This document shows positions 1 to 7,436 of a stretch of DNA of 53,577 nucleotides, in pieces. Where the stretch lies: contig NZ_GL883078.1 of the NCBI RefSeq assembly GCF_000204015.1, forward strand, positions 720,453-774,029, read 5' to 3'. The notes beneath the pieces were generated by a model that ran no database searches, was not told the DNA's origin, and saw only the letters and a list, made by a program, of their open reading frames with translations. Source of the DNA: Asticcacaulis biprosthecium C19. Lineage in GTDB: Bacteria > Pseudomonadota > Alphaproteobacteria > Caulobacterales > Caulobacteraceae. A program made the position numbers and the translations under genes. Each line of letters starts with the position of its first letter. Positions within the stretch are counted from its first letter, which is position 1.

Positions 1-5
1 CAGGT

Positions 6-18
6 GGGGAGGTATAAG
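6..18. repeat. Right end of an intergenic GGGGAGGTAT palindrome family, cut by the window edge
   Basis: The sequence GGGGAGGTATAAG matches the right terminus of the larger palindromic element at 8077-8324 and the small hairpin at 21887-21931. It lies just beyond the stop codon of the DUF4282 gene. Any left arm is outside the window. Confidence 0.5.
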
Positions 19-23
19 GGATT

Positions 24-557
24 TTAGATATCGCGGCGTTCGAAGCGCGGACGGAAGAAGGGATCTTCCAGAATGTTGCGCTCATCGTCGACGGTCGGGC
101 TCTGGGCCGGCGTGGCGGCGGCTTCGGTTTCCGGCAGGGGGACGTCGTATTCCGCCTGAGCACGTGGCTGAGGCGCCGGTTGCGGCGCGGCCTGGGCTTT
201 CGGCTGCTCCAGCTTTTCCTGGTAGGCGCGCAGGGCGCTCAGGTCCTCGGCAATGCTCAGGACCGCCAGGAAGAATTCGCACGCCGCACGCCACAGCATG
301 ATGCAGATGAGGACCGACAGCCAGCCAATGATCAGCAGCGGCAAGGCCAGGATCCATCCCATGACGGTGCCGTCTTTCCACGCCTGGCCAATAGCCACGC
401 CCAGCACGCCGCAGGCCGAAATCAGCAATAGCCCCAGGCCGCACCAGTAGATGATATGAACGATCGGCTTAGACAGAAGGCGATTGAAGGTGAACAGGTC
501 CAGCCAGATGTCGCGCGGCCGCGTGGAGCCGAAAACCTGACGGATAACCTGTTTCAT
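24..557 (-). CDS. DUF4282 domain membrane protein
   Basis: A 177-residue protein of unknown function. The N-terminal half matches my recollection of the DUF4282 family: a short basic leader, two membrane segments at about residues 31-58 and 65-90, and a conserved acidic/aromatic stretch after the second helix (residues 90-105). The tail from about residue 118 is rich in Pro, Ala and Gln and is probably disordered, ending in an acidic and Arg-rich segment. The expected place is the inner membrane with the tail in the cytoplasm (inference). It is transcribed alone, with the hipA stop codon 66 bp upstream in the same direction. No role can be assigned. Confidence 0.8.
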   Translation of the reverse strand: MKQVIRQVFGSTRPRDIWLDLFTFNRLLSKPIVHIIYWCGLGLLLISACGVLGVAIGQAWKDGTVMGWILALPLLIIGWLSVLICIMLWRAACEFFLAVLSIAEDLSALRAYQEKLEQPKAQAAPQPAPQPRAQAEYDVPLPETEAAATPAQSPTVDDERNILEDPFFRPRFERRDI

Positions 558-623
558 AGACCTAGCCTTATACGCGAAATGGGCGAACTGTGTTCGTCTA
601 GAAGGCGCTTTTGCCCTGAATTG

Positions 624-1835
624 TCAAGGGGTTTGCAGGCGTCGGCCGATCAGATCGGCCATTGTATCCGTCACTTCCGCCGACGCCGCGAAATCCCGCC
701 AGCGGCAGACAGCGGCATTGACCTGGTCCAGAATCGCTTCGGCGGATTTCACCCCATGCTTTTTGGCGAGTTGACGGAGGTGGGCCATGCCCGGCGCGCG
801 CCCTTCACCCATCACCGTTGTGCTCTGCTCGCCGCCCGGTCCTGCGGAGAAGGTCAGGTCGTAGGCCGGTGACAGCCGCCATTCCCCGCCGGCGTCCATG
901 AGAAAGGCGAAGTTCTTGCTATGGTCGTCGCGGTTGTAAGCCAGCACATTGAAACAGGCCAGGGCAAAGGCACGTTCCATCTCACGCATATCGCGGGTCA
1001 GACCAGCGGTGACGCGCATAACCATATCGTAGTCGAGGCTTGGGATGCGATGATCGGCGTGGATCAGCCCGCACAGGGAGTGCATGTGTACGCGCCGGCC
1101 TTGCTGGCGGTCGAAGCGTTGGATTCCGAAATAGCGGCCGTTGTCCGTCAGGAACAGGTGCGTTGCCGGCATGTCGAGTCCCGCCGCACGCGCCATCAGG
1201 CTGTAAGCATATTCGATGGCGCCTATGTCATCCGGGTCGCCCTGTGCCGCGAACTTGATCAGCCAGGGCTCAAAGCCATCACCGGATTTGGCTGAAATCC
1301 TAAGGCGGTCGGGGTTGACGCCGACCGTGATCTTCGGCCGCGCCCCTTGAGAAGAGCCGTTCAACGCCAGCAGGGTTTCGATGACCGTTTCGGGCTCCCC
1401 GGAGAGCACGGCCCGGGCATCGTCAGCGAGACTGTCCAGATCGATGACCGAGGGGCGATCCGTATCGCTCAGGTCAGGTTCGTACGTCAGTGCCCCCATG
1501 CCGTCGCCGCCGACAAAGGCCAGCCGGTCCAGAGCCGTCAAAGCCCTGTGATCGATGCCTTGCGACCTTGCGCGTCGATCCAGCAGAAGCCTTCCCCAGC
1601 CGTCGGGCAGGCTGTCGTTGAATAACCCGAACAGGCCTTCGAAACCGTCTTCCGGTGCCCTTGCGGCCGGACCAAGGGCGAGTTTGTAAGGCGACAGTTC
1701 AAGACCGGTCGTCATGAAATCCGTGTCGTACTCGAACCAGATGCGCCGGTCAGCCAATGCTAGCCGGCCCATACGGCGGCGCGGCGCGGCGTCGTCAAGG
1801 AAGACATGGAGGGATCTTGCCGGCGAAAAGGTCAT
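624..1835 (-). CDS. hipA: HipA-like serine/threonine kinase toxin
   Basis: A 403-residue protein of the HipA family, the toxin kinase of HipBA type II modules. In E. coli, HipA phosphorylates glutamyl-tRNA synthetase and induces persistence. The N-terminal HipA-couple domain spans about residues 8-115 and includes the LFNDSLPDGWG segment. The C-terminal kinase-like domain shows ARPKITVG (about 166-173), the catalytic-loop motif NRDDHSKN at 301-308 and the metal-site segment SPAYDLT further on. All key kinase motifs are present, so it should be active. The start codon overlaps the stop of the upstream antitoxin (ATGA at 1832-1835), so the two are translationally coupled. Whether its target matches that of E. 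coli HipA is unknown. Confidence 0.88.
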   Translation of the reverse strand: MTFSPARSLHVFLDDAAPRRRMGRLALADRRIWFEYDTDFMTTGLELSPYKLALGPAARAPEDGFEGLFGLFNDSLPDGWGRLLLDRRARSQGIDHRALTALDRLAFVGGDGMGALTYEPDLSDTDRPSVIDLDSLADDARAVLSGEPETVIETLLALNGSSQGARPKITVGVNPDRLRISAKSGDGFEPWLIKFAAQGDPDDIGAIEYAYSLMARAAGLDMPATHLFLTDNGRYFGIQRFDRQQGRRVHMHSLCGLIHADHRIPSLDYDMVMRVTAGLTRDMREMERAFALACFNVLAYNRDDHSKNFAFLMDAGGEWRLSPAYDLTFSAGPGGEQSTTVMGEGRAPGMAHLRQLAKKHGVKSAEAILDQVNAAVCRWRDFAASAEVTDTMADLIGRRLQTP

Positions 1836-2161
1836 TTGCGCCGCCCCCGGCGGGGTTGAGTAACCGTATCGTCGAAATCGGCGAGGGTACGCTGCACAGG
1901 CTCGGCGAGCTTTTCAGAAAAACGGTGAAAGTCATCGAGGCGCCCCAGCACAAGCGCCAGCCGCAGCAGGCTTTCAAAATTAATCTGGCCTGTCGTTTCA
2001 AACCGCTTCAGCGATCCCAGACTTACACCTGAGCGCCTGGCCAATCCTTCCTGCGTCAGACCTGACTCAAGGCGCAACGCTTTGAAACCCTGGCAAATCT
2101 CGGTCAGGACATCGTTCGGCGTAAAGAGCGATAGAGCCAATATATTATCCATTATAGTCAT
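1832..2161 (-). CDS. hipB: HipB-like XRE-family antitoxin
   Basis: A 109-residue DNA-binding protein with a Cro/C1-type helix-turn-helix at about residues 28-72, including GLARRSGVSLGSLKRFE. It precedes and overlaps hipA by four bases, as in HipBA modules, where HipB binds and neutralises the kinase and represses the operon. Two in-frame ATGs exist, at 2161 and 2152; the first is given. An AT-rich inverted repeat just upstream (2176-2191) is a likely operator. The low-GC promoter contrasts with the GC-rich surroundings, which is common for mobile toxin-antitoxin modules, but no transfer boundary is visible. Confidence 0.82.
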   Translation of the reverse strand: MTIMDNILALSLFTPNDVLTEICQGFKALRLESGLTQEGLARRSGVSLGSLKRFETTGQINFESLLRLALVLGRLDDFHRFSEKLAEPVQRTLADFDDTVTQPRRGRRK

Positions 2162-2175
2162 AAATAACTATCAAT

Positions 2176-2191
2176 AGATAACATATTATCT
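2176..2191. promoter_or_regulatory. Candidate HipB operator
   Basis: AGATAACATATTATCT has perfect 6-bp arms (AGATAA/TTATCT) around a 4-bp centre. It starts 15 bp upstream of the hipB start codon, where autoregulatory HipB sites are expected. The assignment is inferred from position. Confidence 0.4.
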
Positions 2192-2206
2192 GTTAAATGA
2201 AAAGCC

Positions 2207-4294
2207 TCAGACCTGTCCGACGGTCTTCAGGCGCACCTTGGGGTGGATTTCGTTCTGGCTCATCACCACGGTGTTGGCGCGGAAGCGTTCGATGATAGAA
2301 CGCACGAATGGACGAATCTGGGGCGAGGTCAGCAGCACCGCCACCTCGCCGTTCATCGACACGCGCTCAAACACATCGCGGACCGAACGGATGAACTCCT
2401 GAAGGTGCGATGGCGCCATGGTCAACTGGCGGTCCTCGCCCTGGCCGACCAGAGACACCTGGAAGGCGTTTTCCCAGTCGTGCGACAGGGTGACGATCGG
2501 CAGGGCGCCGTCGTCGCCGCGGTTCTGCCAGCACAGCTGGCGCGACAGGCGCGAGCGGACGTGCTCGACCATCTGGCTGATCGACTTGGTGTGCGAGGCG
2601 ATTTCGCCCAAGGCTTCCAGGATGGCCGGCAGATCGCGGATCGAGACGCGTTCCTTCAGAAGCGCCTGCAGGACACGTTGCACCGTCGCCGTCGACACCA
2701 CGGTCGGGATCAGGTCGTCGACCAGCTTCTTGTCGTCGCCCGGAATGTCGCGCAGCAGCTTGGTCAGTTCGGAATAGGACAGCAGGTCGGCCATGTTGTC
2801 CTTGAGAATTTCGGTCAGGTGGGTGGTGATGACGGTGGCCGGATCAACGATGGTATAGCCCAGAAAGGTCGCCTCTTCGCGCAGGGCGTTGTCGATCCAG
2901 GTCGCCGGCAACCCGAAGGCCGGTTCCTTCATGTGTTCGCCGGGCAGCTCGACCTGGCGGCCGGACGGATCCATGGCCATCAGGGCGCCAATGCGGACCT
3001 CGCCGGCGCCGGCCTCCATCTCCTTGATGCGGACACAGTAGCCCTGGTTGGTCAGGCGCATATTGTCGAGGATGCGCACCGACGGCATGATGAAGCCGTA
3101 CTCCTGGGCCAGGGTACGGCGCAAAGCCTTGATCTGATCGGTAAGCCTTCGCCCGTCCAGGTCGTTGATCAGACCGAGCAAGCCCAGGCCCAGCTCGATC
3201 TTGACGTCGTCTATGGCCAGGGCCGCCGAGATGGGTTCCTCCTCGGGCGGGAGGTTCCTCTGTTCGTCCGCGGCGATTTCCTGGGGCGTCGGCGGTTGCG
3301 GCGCCCGGCCGACCTTCCAGGCCAGAAGGCCGGTAGCGATGGCGATGGCGGCGAAGAAGAAGATCGGCATGCCGGGGATGAGCCCCATGACGCCCGAGGC
3401 GGCCGACACCATGCCCAGCGCGACCGGGTTCATGGCCAACTGGGACACCAGGGCCTTGTCGGCGGAACCGTCGACGCCCGCCTTCGAGACCAGGAAGCCG
3501 GCGGCGATCGAGATGATCAGGGCCGGAATTTGGGTGACCAGGCCGTCACCGATGGTCAGCAGTAGGTAGGTCTGGGCCGCGGCGCCGGCGTCCATGCCGT
3601 GCTGCAGGATGCCGATCAGCATGCCGCCGATGATGTTGACCAGGGTGATCACGATGCCGGCGACAGCGTCGCCGCGCACGAACTTGGAGGCACCGTCCAT
3701 GGCGCCGAAGAAGCCCGATTCCTGTTCGACCTCCTTGCGCCGGCGCTTGGCCTCTTCGGTATCGATCAGGCCCGACGACAGGTCGGCGTCGATGGCCATC
3801 TGCTTGCCCGGCATGGAGTCGAGCGTAAAGCGGGCGGCGACTTCGGCGATACGGCCGGAACCCTTGGTGATGACGACGAAATTGACCAGCACCAGGATCG
3901 CAAACAGAATGCCCCCGATGATGTAGTTGCCCTGGGTCATCATGCTGCCGAAGGCATGGATGACGGCGCCGGCCGCCTCCTCGCCGTCCTGGCCGTGGGA
4001 CAGGATGATCCGCATCGAGGTGATGTTCAGCGCCAGCCGGAACAGGGTCGTCACCAGCAGCACGGTCGGGAAGGAGCTGAAGTCCAGGGGCTTCTTGATG
4101 AACAGGCCGGTCATCAGGATCAGAATGGACGAGGTGATCGACAGCGCCAGCAGGATGTCAAGGATCAGCGGCGGCATCGGCAGGATCAGGATCACGATGA
4201 TCGAGATCACGCCGACAGCCATGATGATGTCGCCGCGTTTGATCCACCCGAGGATTTCGGAGAACTTAAACGGCACGGCCGCAGCGTTTGCCAC
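2207..4294 (-). CDS. flhA: FlhA, flagellar type III export gate protein
   Basis: FlhA is the large inner-membrane component of the flagellar export gate. Its cytoplasmic domain forms a nonameric ring that docks chaperone-substrate complexes and couples export to proton flow. I place the start at the GTG at 4294, giving 695 residues (usual size about 700), because a GGAG Shine-Dalgarno lies 7 nt before it. The open frame continues upstream to 4399, but that extension is Cys/Arg-rich and runs through a 16-bp tandem repeat. The N-terminal half holds the membrane helices, followed by the FHIPEP-family signature RFTLDSMPGKQMAID. The rest is the soluble export domain. flhA is separated from flbD by about 1.3 kb, so it needs its own promoter, as flhA (flbF) has in Caulobacter. 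Confidence 0.96.
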   Translation of the reverse strand: MANAAAVPFKFSEILGWIKRGDIIMAVGVISIIVILILPMPPLILDILLALSITSSILILMTGLFIKKPLDFSSFPTVLLVTTLFRLALNITSMRIILSHGQDGEEAAGAVIHAFGSMMTQGNYIIGGILFAILVLVNFVVITKGSGRIAEVAARFTLDSMPGKQMAIDADLSSGLIDTEEAKRRRKEVEQESGFFGAMDGASKFVRGDAVAGIVITLVNIIGGMLIGILQHGMDAGAAAQTYLLLTIGDGLVTQIPALIISIAAGFLVSKAGVDGSADKALVSQLAMNPVALGMVSAASGVMGLIPGMPIFFFAAIAIATGLLAWKVGRAPQPPTPQEIAADEQRNLPPEEEPISAALAIDDVKIELGLGLLGLINDLDGRRLTDQIKALRRTLAQEYGFIMPSVRILDNMRLTNQGYCVRIKEMEAGAGEVRIGALMAMDPSGRQVELPGEHMKEPAFGLPATWIDNALREEATFLGYTIVDPATVITTHLTEILKDNMADLLSYSELTKLLRDIPGDDKKLVDDLIPTVVSTATVQRVLQALLKERVSIRDLPAILEALGEIASHTKSISQMVEHVRSRLSRQLCWQNRGDDGALPIVTLSHDWENAFQVSLVGQGEDRQLTMAPSHLQEFIRSVRDVFERVSMNGEVAVLLTSPQIRPFVRSIIERFRANTVVMSQNEIHPKVRLKTVGQV

Positions 4295-4314
4295 TAAAGG
4301 ACTCCAGACGCGTT

Positions 4315-4362
4315 TACGAGAAAGAGCGGGTACGAGAAAGAGCGGGTACGAGAAAGAGCGGG
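4315..4362. repeat. Three exact 16-bp tandem repeats in the flhA leader
   Basis: The unit TACGAGAAAGAGCGGG occurs three times head to tail without a mismatch, starting 20 bp upstream of the flhA GTG start. The period is not a multiple of three, but three copies total 48 bp. It most likely lies in the promoter or 5' leader of flhA. Confidence 0.85.
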
Positions 4363-4455
4363 TACAGGCGCAGCTCCGCCGTGGCAGAGCGCTAGGCAAA
4401 ATCTACCCGGTCGATGGTGAACAAGCGGTTAAGACCGGCCCCCTGGCAGCGTCGA

Positions 4456-4698
4456 TCAAACTGGCTTTTTGCCGCGCAGAGCCGGGCGGGCGCCGGAAAG
4501 TCCGTCGATCTTGAGGTAGAATTCCGGCCGGTTAAAGCGTACAGCGGCGCGACGCGGCAAGTCGGCATTACCGCCCCGGCCGTGCTGAAGCGCGATGGGC
4601 TGGTCGTCGTCGAGCGTGGAAACATCAGCCTTGCTGGCACGCGCCGACAGGCCCTTTGCCAGCGTGACCGCCGCGGGGCCGTGAGATTTTTGTCTCAT
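4456..4698 (-). CDS. Possible small basic protein, 80 aa, unknown
   Basis: The open frame starts at an ATG preceded by AAAGGCAGTCC, a fair ribosome binding site. It encodes an 80-residue, hydrophilic, Arg/Lys-rich product with no signal peptide, membrane segment or recognised domain. It lies between the flhA leader and the DUF4199-like remnant, on the same strand. It may be a lineage-specific small gene or a chance ORF in GC-rich DNA. I do not recognise it. Confidence 0.3.
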   Translation of the reverse strand: MRQKSHGPAAVTLAKGLSARASKADVSTLDDDQPIALQHGRGGNADLPRRAAVRFNRPEFYLKIDGLSGARPALRGKKPV

Positions 4699-4817
4699 GG
4701 ACTGCCTTTTCGCTTGAAACGCGATGCGGCATGACAATCACACGGCTCACGATGGGCTCCATATGGGGCCGATGGCGGGGAATAGATAGCCCCCGCCGCC
4801 GGTATCTTTGCAGCGGT

Positions 4818-4919
4818 TCAACGCGCCGGCAGGAAACGGCTGTTGCGCAGTAATAGCGCGGTGACCAGGGAGACGAGGACGCCCGCGATCGCGCCGTAGG
4901 TCAGGATTTTCTTGAGCAT
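4818..4919 (-). pseudogene. 33-aa membrane microprotein, probable internally deleted DUF4199 gene
   Basis: An ATG at 4919 with a strong GGGAGG ribosome binding site 7 nt upstream opens a 33-codon frame. The first residues, MLKKILTYGAIAG, match my memory of how DUF4199 membrane proteins begin. The last, VSLVTALLLRNSRFLPAR, match how they end. The usual 140 or so residues between are absent. The simplest reading is an in-frame internal deletion that joined both ends and kept the start and stop. The product would be a single membrane-spanning peptide. It may be dead, or it may still be made. It lies next to a truncated LuxR-type membrane regulator, the usual neighbour of DUF4199 genes as I recall. 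Confidence 0.5.
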
Positions 4920-5057
4920 GTGGGGCCTCCCGTGAATGAGCAGATTGCGCCTTCATGGGAGCGCGGGCAAGGCCGGGCTGGGGAAGTTCGCCTGCGAGGC
5001 CGGTAGAATCAAACGAAGGAACACAAGGACAGAAACGTAGTTTCGGTCGCGGCACCC

Positions 5058-5327
5058 CTTGCGCGAAGCGCCTTCCCTCGCACTTTACATCACACCCCGT
5101 ACTCGTCGCATGTCTTGAATTCCGTGTTTTCAGTGTCGCCGCGCAGCGGCCTCCGTGTTTTCCGTGTTCCTCTTAAAAAGCCTCACACAACCGGAAGCTT
5201 TTAACAGGAACACGGAACACACTGAAGCGCCGGCTGTGGCGGCGTGCACGGACGTCACGGAATTCCGGGTGAGGATGCGCCGGTGCGTCACTCGAACCGA
5301 CAATAGATTAAGGCGCTTCGCGCGGGA
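5058..5327. repeat. Long imperfect inverted-repeat element, copy A
   Basis: The element of about 270 bp is bounded by CTTGCGCGAAGCGCCTTC (5058-5075) and its inverse AAGGCGCTTCGCGCG (5310-5324). Inside, the left half carries the GCCGCGCAGCGGCCTCCGTG block and CCGTGTTCCTCTTAA. The right half carries the near complement, with AGGAACACGGAACACACTG. A second copy with the same ends is at 28817-29097. No ORF for a transposase is present, so it is a non-autonomous, MITE- or REP-like palindromic element. It overlaps the 3' end of the truncated LuxR-type gene. Confidence 0.75.
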
Positions 5328-5530
5328 GATCGGCCATCCCGGGCTGACGAATTGGGGCGGTCCAAGACGCGCATGCCGATGTAGACACCAAGGCCCAGGA
5401 AGGCGATGGCCATCAGCGCGATATAGATGTCGCTGGTGTGGGTCCGTGCCAGGCGCTGGTAGTCGAGCCATTGCAGTCCCAGCGTTCCCGCCGCCAGCAA
5501 GGCTCCGTAAATGGCGATGCGTTTCCACAT
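5288..5530 (-). pseudogene. Truncated membrane-anchored LuxR-type regulator (N-terminal membrane part only)
   Basis: The ATG at 5530 opens an 80-codon frame. Residues 1-55 contain two membrane helices with the motif QWLDYQRLARTHTSDIYIALMAIAFLGLG (about residues 19-47). As I recall, this is the membrane part of a family of short LuxR-type regulators in Caulobacterales and sphingomonads. In that family a LuxR helix-turn-helix follows. Here, after RVLDRPNSSARDG, the frame runs into the right terminus of the inverted-repeat element (5310-5324) and stops, with no HTH in any frame beyond. The gene is therefore probably a remnant cut off by the element. An alternative is a functional two-helix small protein. 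Confidence 0.5.
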
Positions 5531-5619
5531 GGTTGAAGGAATAGGCTTTGGGTGAGCTCCGTGCAAGGCGTCCTTGGAAGGCCCCTCACCCGATCGCTAT
5601 CGCTGCGCTCAGCTCTCGC

Positions 5620-5643
5620 CCTCTCCCCGCAAGCGGGGAGAGG
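5620..5643 (-). terminator. Hairpin downstream of flbD
   Basis: CCTCTCCCCGC and GCGGGGAGAGG form a perfect 11-bp stem with an AA loop, 17 nt beyond the flbD stop codon. No T-run follows on the flbD strand, so it may act as an RNA-stabilising stem rather than an intrinsic terminator. The surrounding 5577-5650 sequence resembles a widespread alphaproteobacterial intergenic repeat. Confidence 0.45.
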
Positions 5644-5659
5644 TAAGTTTATCAAGCCC

Positions 5660-7030
5660 TTACGCGGCGCTCGCGCCGGACTGCGGGGCCGGGACAGAGA
5701 TGCCCGCCGCCGAATATTCGTTCAGCTTGTTGCGCAGGGTCCGGATCGAGATGCCCAGGATGTTGGCCGCATGGGTCCGGTTGCCCAGGCAGTGGGTCAG
5801 GGTCTCGATGATCAGCTTTTGCTCGACCTCGGCCACGGTCGAGCCGACAAAGGTCCGCGCCGCGCTTTCCGCCGCCAGGCTGACCCGGCCGACATAGTCC
5901 GAACCCACCGGGGCCACCGGATTGAGCGGCTGGCCGTCCGGCAGGCGGATAGCTTCGGCGTCGATTTCCGATCCCGACGACAGAAGCACCGCCCGGTGCA
6001 TGGCGTTCTCCAGCTCACGGACATTGCCCGGCCACGGATGGGCCTGAAGCCGGCGCCGCGCCTCGAGGCCGATCGGCTTGAGGGCAATGGCATTGGCCTC
6101 GGAGTACTTCTTGGCGAAGAAGTCCGACAGGGCGACGATATCGGCCGGGCGTTCACGCAGCGGCGGAATGGCGAGGTTGATGACGTTCAGGCGGTAGAGC
6201 AGGTCCTCGCGGAAGCTGCCGTCCTTGACCGCCGCGGCGAGGTTGCGGTTGGAGGTGGCCAGGACGCGGATATTGACGGGCACCGGCTTGGCGCCGCCGA
6301 CACGGTCGATGACACGTTCCTGCAGGGCACGCAGCAGCTTGGCCTGCAGGCGGGCGTCCATTTCCGAGATTTCGTCCAGCAGAAGCGTGCCGCCATCGGC
6401 TTCTTCGAACTTGCCGATACGGCGCGCCATGGCGCCGGTAAAGGCGCCCTTCTCGTGGCCGAACAGCTCGGATTCGAGCAGGTTATCGGGGATGGCAGCG
6501 CAGTTGACCGAGATGAAGGGGCGGGTGGCGCGGCGCGACTTTTCGTGGACGTAGCGCGCCATGACCTCCTTGCCGACGCCGCTCTCGCCGGTGATCAGCA
6601 CAGAGGCGTCGGAGCCGGCGACCTGGTCGGCCAGTTTCAGCACAGCCTGCATCGACGGGTCGTTGGTGACCAGGGGACGCGAGTCGTCCGACACGGCGGC
6701 CAGGACAGCGGCGATCAGCTCGGCATCGGGCGGCAGCGGGATGAACTCCTTGGCGCCGGCGGTGATGGCGAATGCCGCCTTGCGCGGGTCCGGATTGACG
6801 CCACAGGCGATCACAGTGATGAAGATGTGCTCGCGCTCATTGGCCTCGATCAGGCTTTTGATATCGAGCTCGTAATCGACCATCAGCAGATCGGCACCCT
6901 GGCCGCGGCGCAGGGCGTCGGTCGCCTGGGACGGCGTGTCGACATGGGCGACCTTGGCGCCGGTGTCCATGGCCATCTTCACCGCGACCGAGAGCTGGCC
7001 GCTCAGCTTTCCAACGACTAACAGTCTCAT
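5660..7030 (-). CDS. flbD: FlbD, sigma-54 dependent flagellar transcription activator
   Basis: FlbD is the enhancer-binding ATPase that activates class III and IV sigma-54 flagellar promoters and represses fliF in Caulobacter. The 456 residues show an N-terminal receiver-like domain (1-115), then the AAA+ domain with Walker A GESGVGKE (148-155), the sigma-54 contact loop GAFTGA (195-200) and GTLLLDEISEM. The C-terminal Fis-type HTH has GNRTHAANILGISIRTLRNKLNEY. The receiver is degenerate: LLMVDYELD sits where the phosphoacceptor strand would be, with no clear acidic pocket. This fits a protein controlled by a partner (FliX in Caulobacter) instead of a classical kinase. Its start overlaps fliN by four bases. 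Its probable targets, the divergent hook promoters, are in this window at 21749-21978. Confidence 0.96.
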   Translation of the reverse strand: MRLLVVGKLSGQLSVAVKMAMDTGAKVAHVDTPSQATDALRRGQGADLLMVDYELDIKSLIEANEREHIFITVIACGVNPDPRKAAFAITAGAKEFIPLPPDAELIAAVLAAVSDDSRPLVTNDPSMQAVLKLADQVAGSDASVLITGESGVGKEVMARYVHEKSRRATRPFISVNCAAIPDNLLESELFGHEKGAFTGAMARRIGKFEEADGGTLLLDEISEMDARLQAKLLRALQERVIDRVGGAKPVPVNIRVLATSNRNLAAAVKDGSFREDLLYRLNVINLAIPPLRERPADIVALSDFFAKKYSEANAIALKPIGLEARRRLQAHPWPGNVRELENAMHRAVLLSSGSEIDAEAIRLPDGQPLNPVAPVGSDYVGRVSLAAESAARTFVGSTVAEVEQKLIIETLTHCLGNRTHAANILGISIRTLRNKLNEYSAAGISVPAPQSGASAA

Positions 7031-7353
7031 GAGTTGGAGTCCTCGCTCTTGATGATTTCCGTCATGGTCACGCCCAGGCGGTCGTCGACAACGACCACTT
7101 CACCGCGCGCCACCAGGCGGTTGTTGACATAGATATCGATCGCTTCGCCGACCTTGCGGTCCAGTTCCAGCACACTGCCTGCGCCCAGTTTCAGCAACTG
7201 AGACACCGACATGTAGGACTTGCCCAGCACGGCGGAGATGTTGACCGGCACATCGAAGACGGGGGCGAGATCGGCCGCGGCCTTGTCGCCATCGTCATCG
7301 TGACCGCCGGATGGACCGGTATCCTCGAAATCTTCCAGACCCAGATCGGCCAT
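7027..7353 (-). CDS. fliN: FliN, flagellar motor switch C-ring protein
   Basis: FliN forms the lower C-ring with FliM and binds FliH to bring the export ATPase to the base. The 108-residue protein has an acidic, Gly/Asp-rich N-terminus (1-30) and the SpoA/FliN domain (about 32-102), including VPVNISAVLGKSYMSVSQLL and the conserved hydrophobic core GEVVVVDDRLGVTMTEI. Length is typical for alphaproteobacteria. Its stop overlaps the flbD start (7027-7030). The 49-bp gap to fliH contains a repeat and the arm of a palindrome. Confidence 0.95.
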   Translation of the reverse strand: MADLGLEDFEDTGPSGGHDDDGDKAAADLAPVFDVPVNISAVLGKSYMSVSQLLKLGAGSVLELDRKVGEAIDIYVNNRLVARGEVVVVDDRLGVTMTEIIKSEDSNS

Positions 7354-7383
7354 GGGGTTTTACACCTTAACTATGTGCGCCGT

Positions 7384-7436
7384 GGGCGCGGGATTGATGA
7401 CCCTAGTGCCCGTCATGACGGGCACGGGATTGATGA
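7384..7436. repeat. 20-bp perfect palindrome at the fliH stop, flanked by 17-bp direct repeats
   Basis: GTGCCCGTCATGACGGGCAC (7406-7425) is a perfect 20-bp palindrome that includes the end of the fliH coding frame and touches its stop codon. GGGCGCGGGATTGATGA (7384-7400) and GGGCACGGGATTGATGA (7420-7436) are direct repeats differing at one base, 36 bp apart. In mRNA the palindrome would form a 10-bp stem between fliH and fliN. Confidence 0.85.

Noticed and set aside
2243-3565. Long plus-strand open frame over flhA
   Set aside because: It is antisense to a clear FlhA sequence, is rich in Gln, His, Asp and Arg, and has no recognisable domain.
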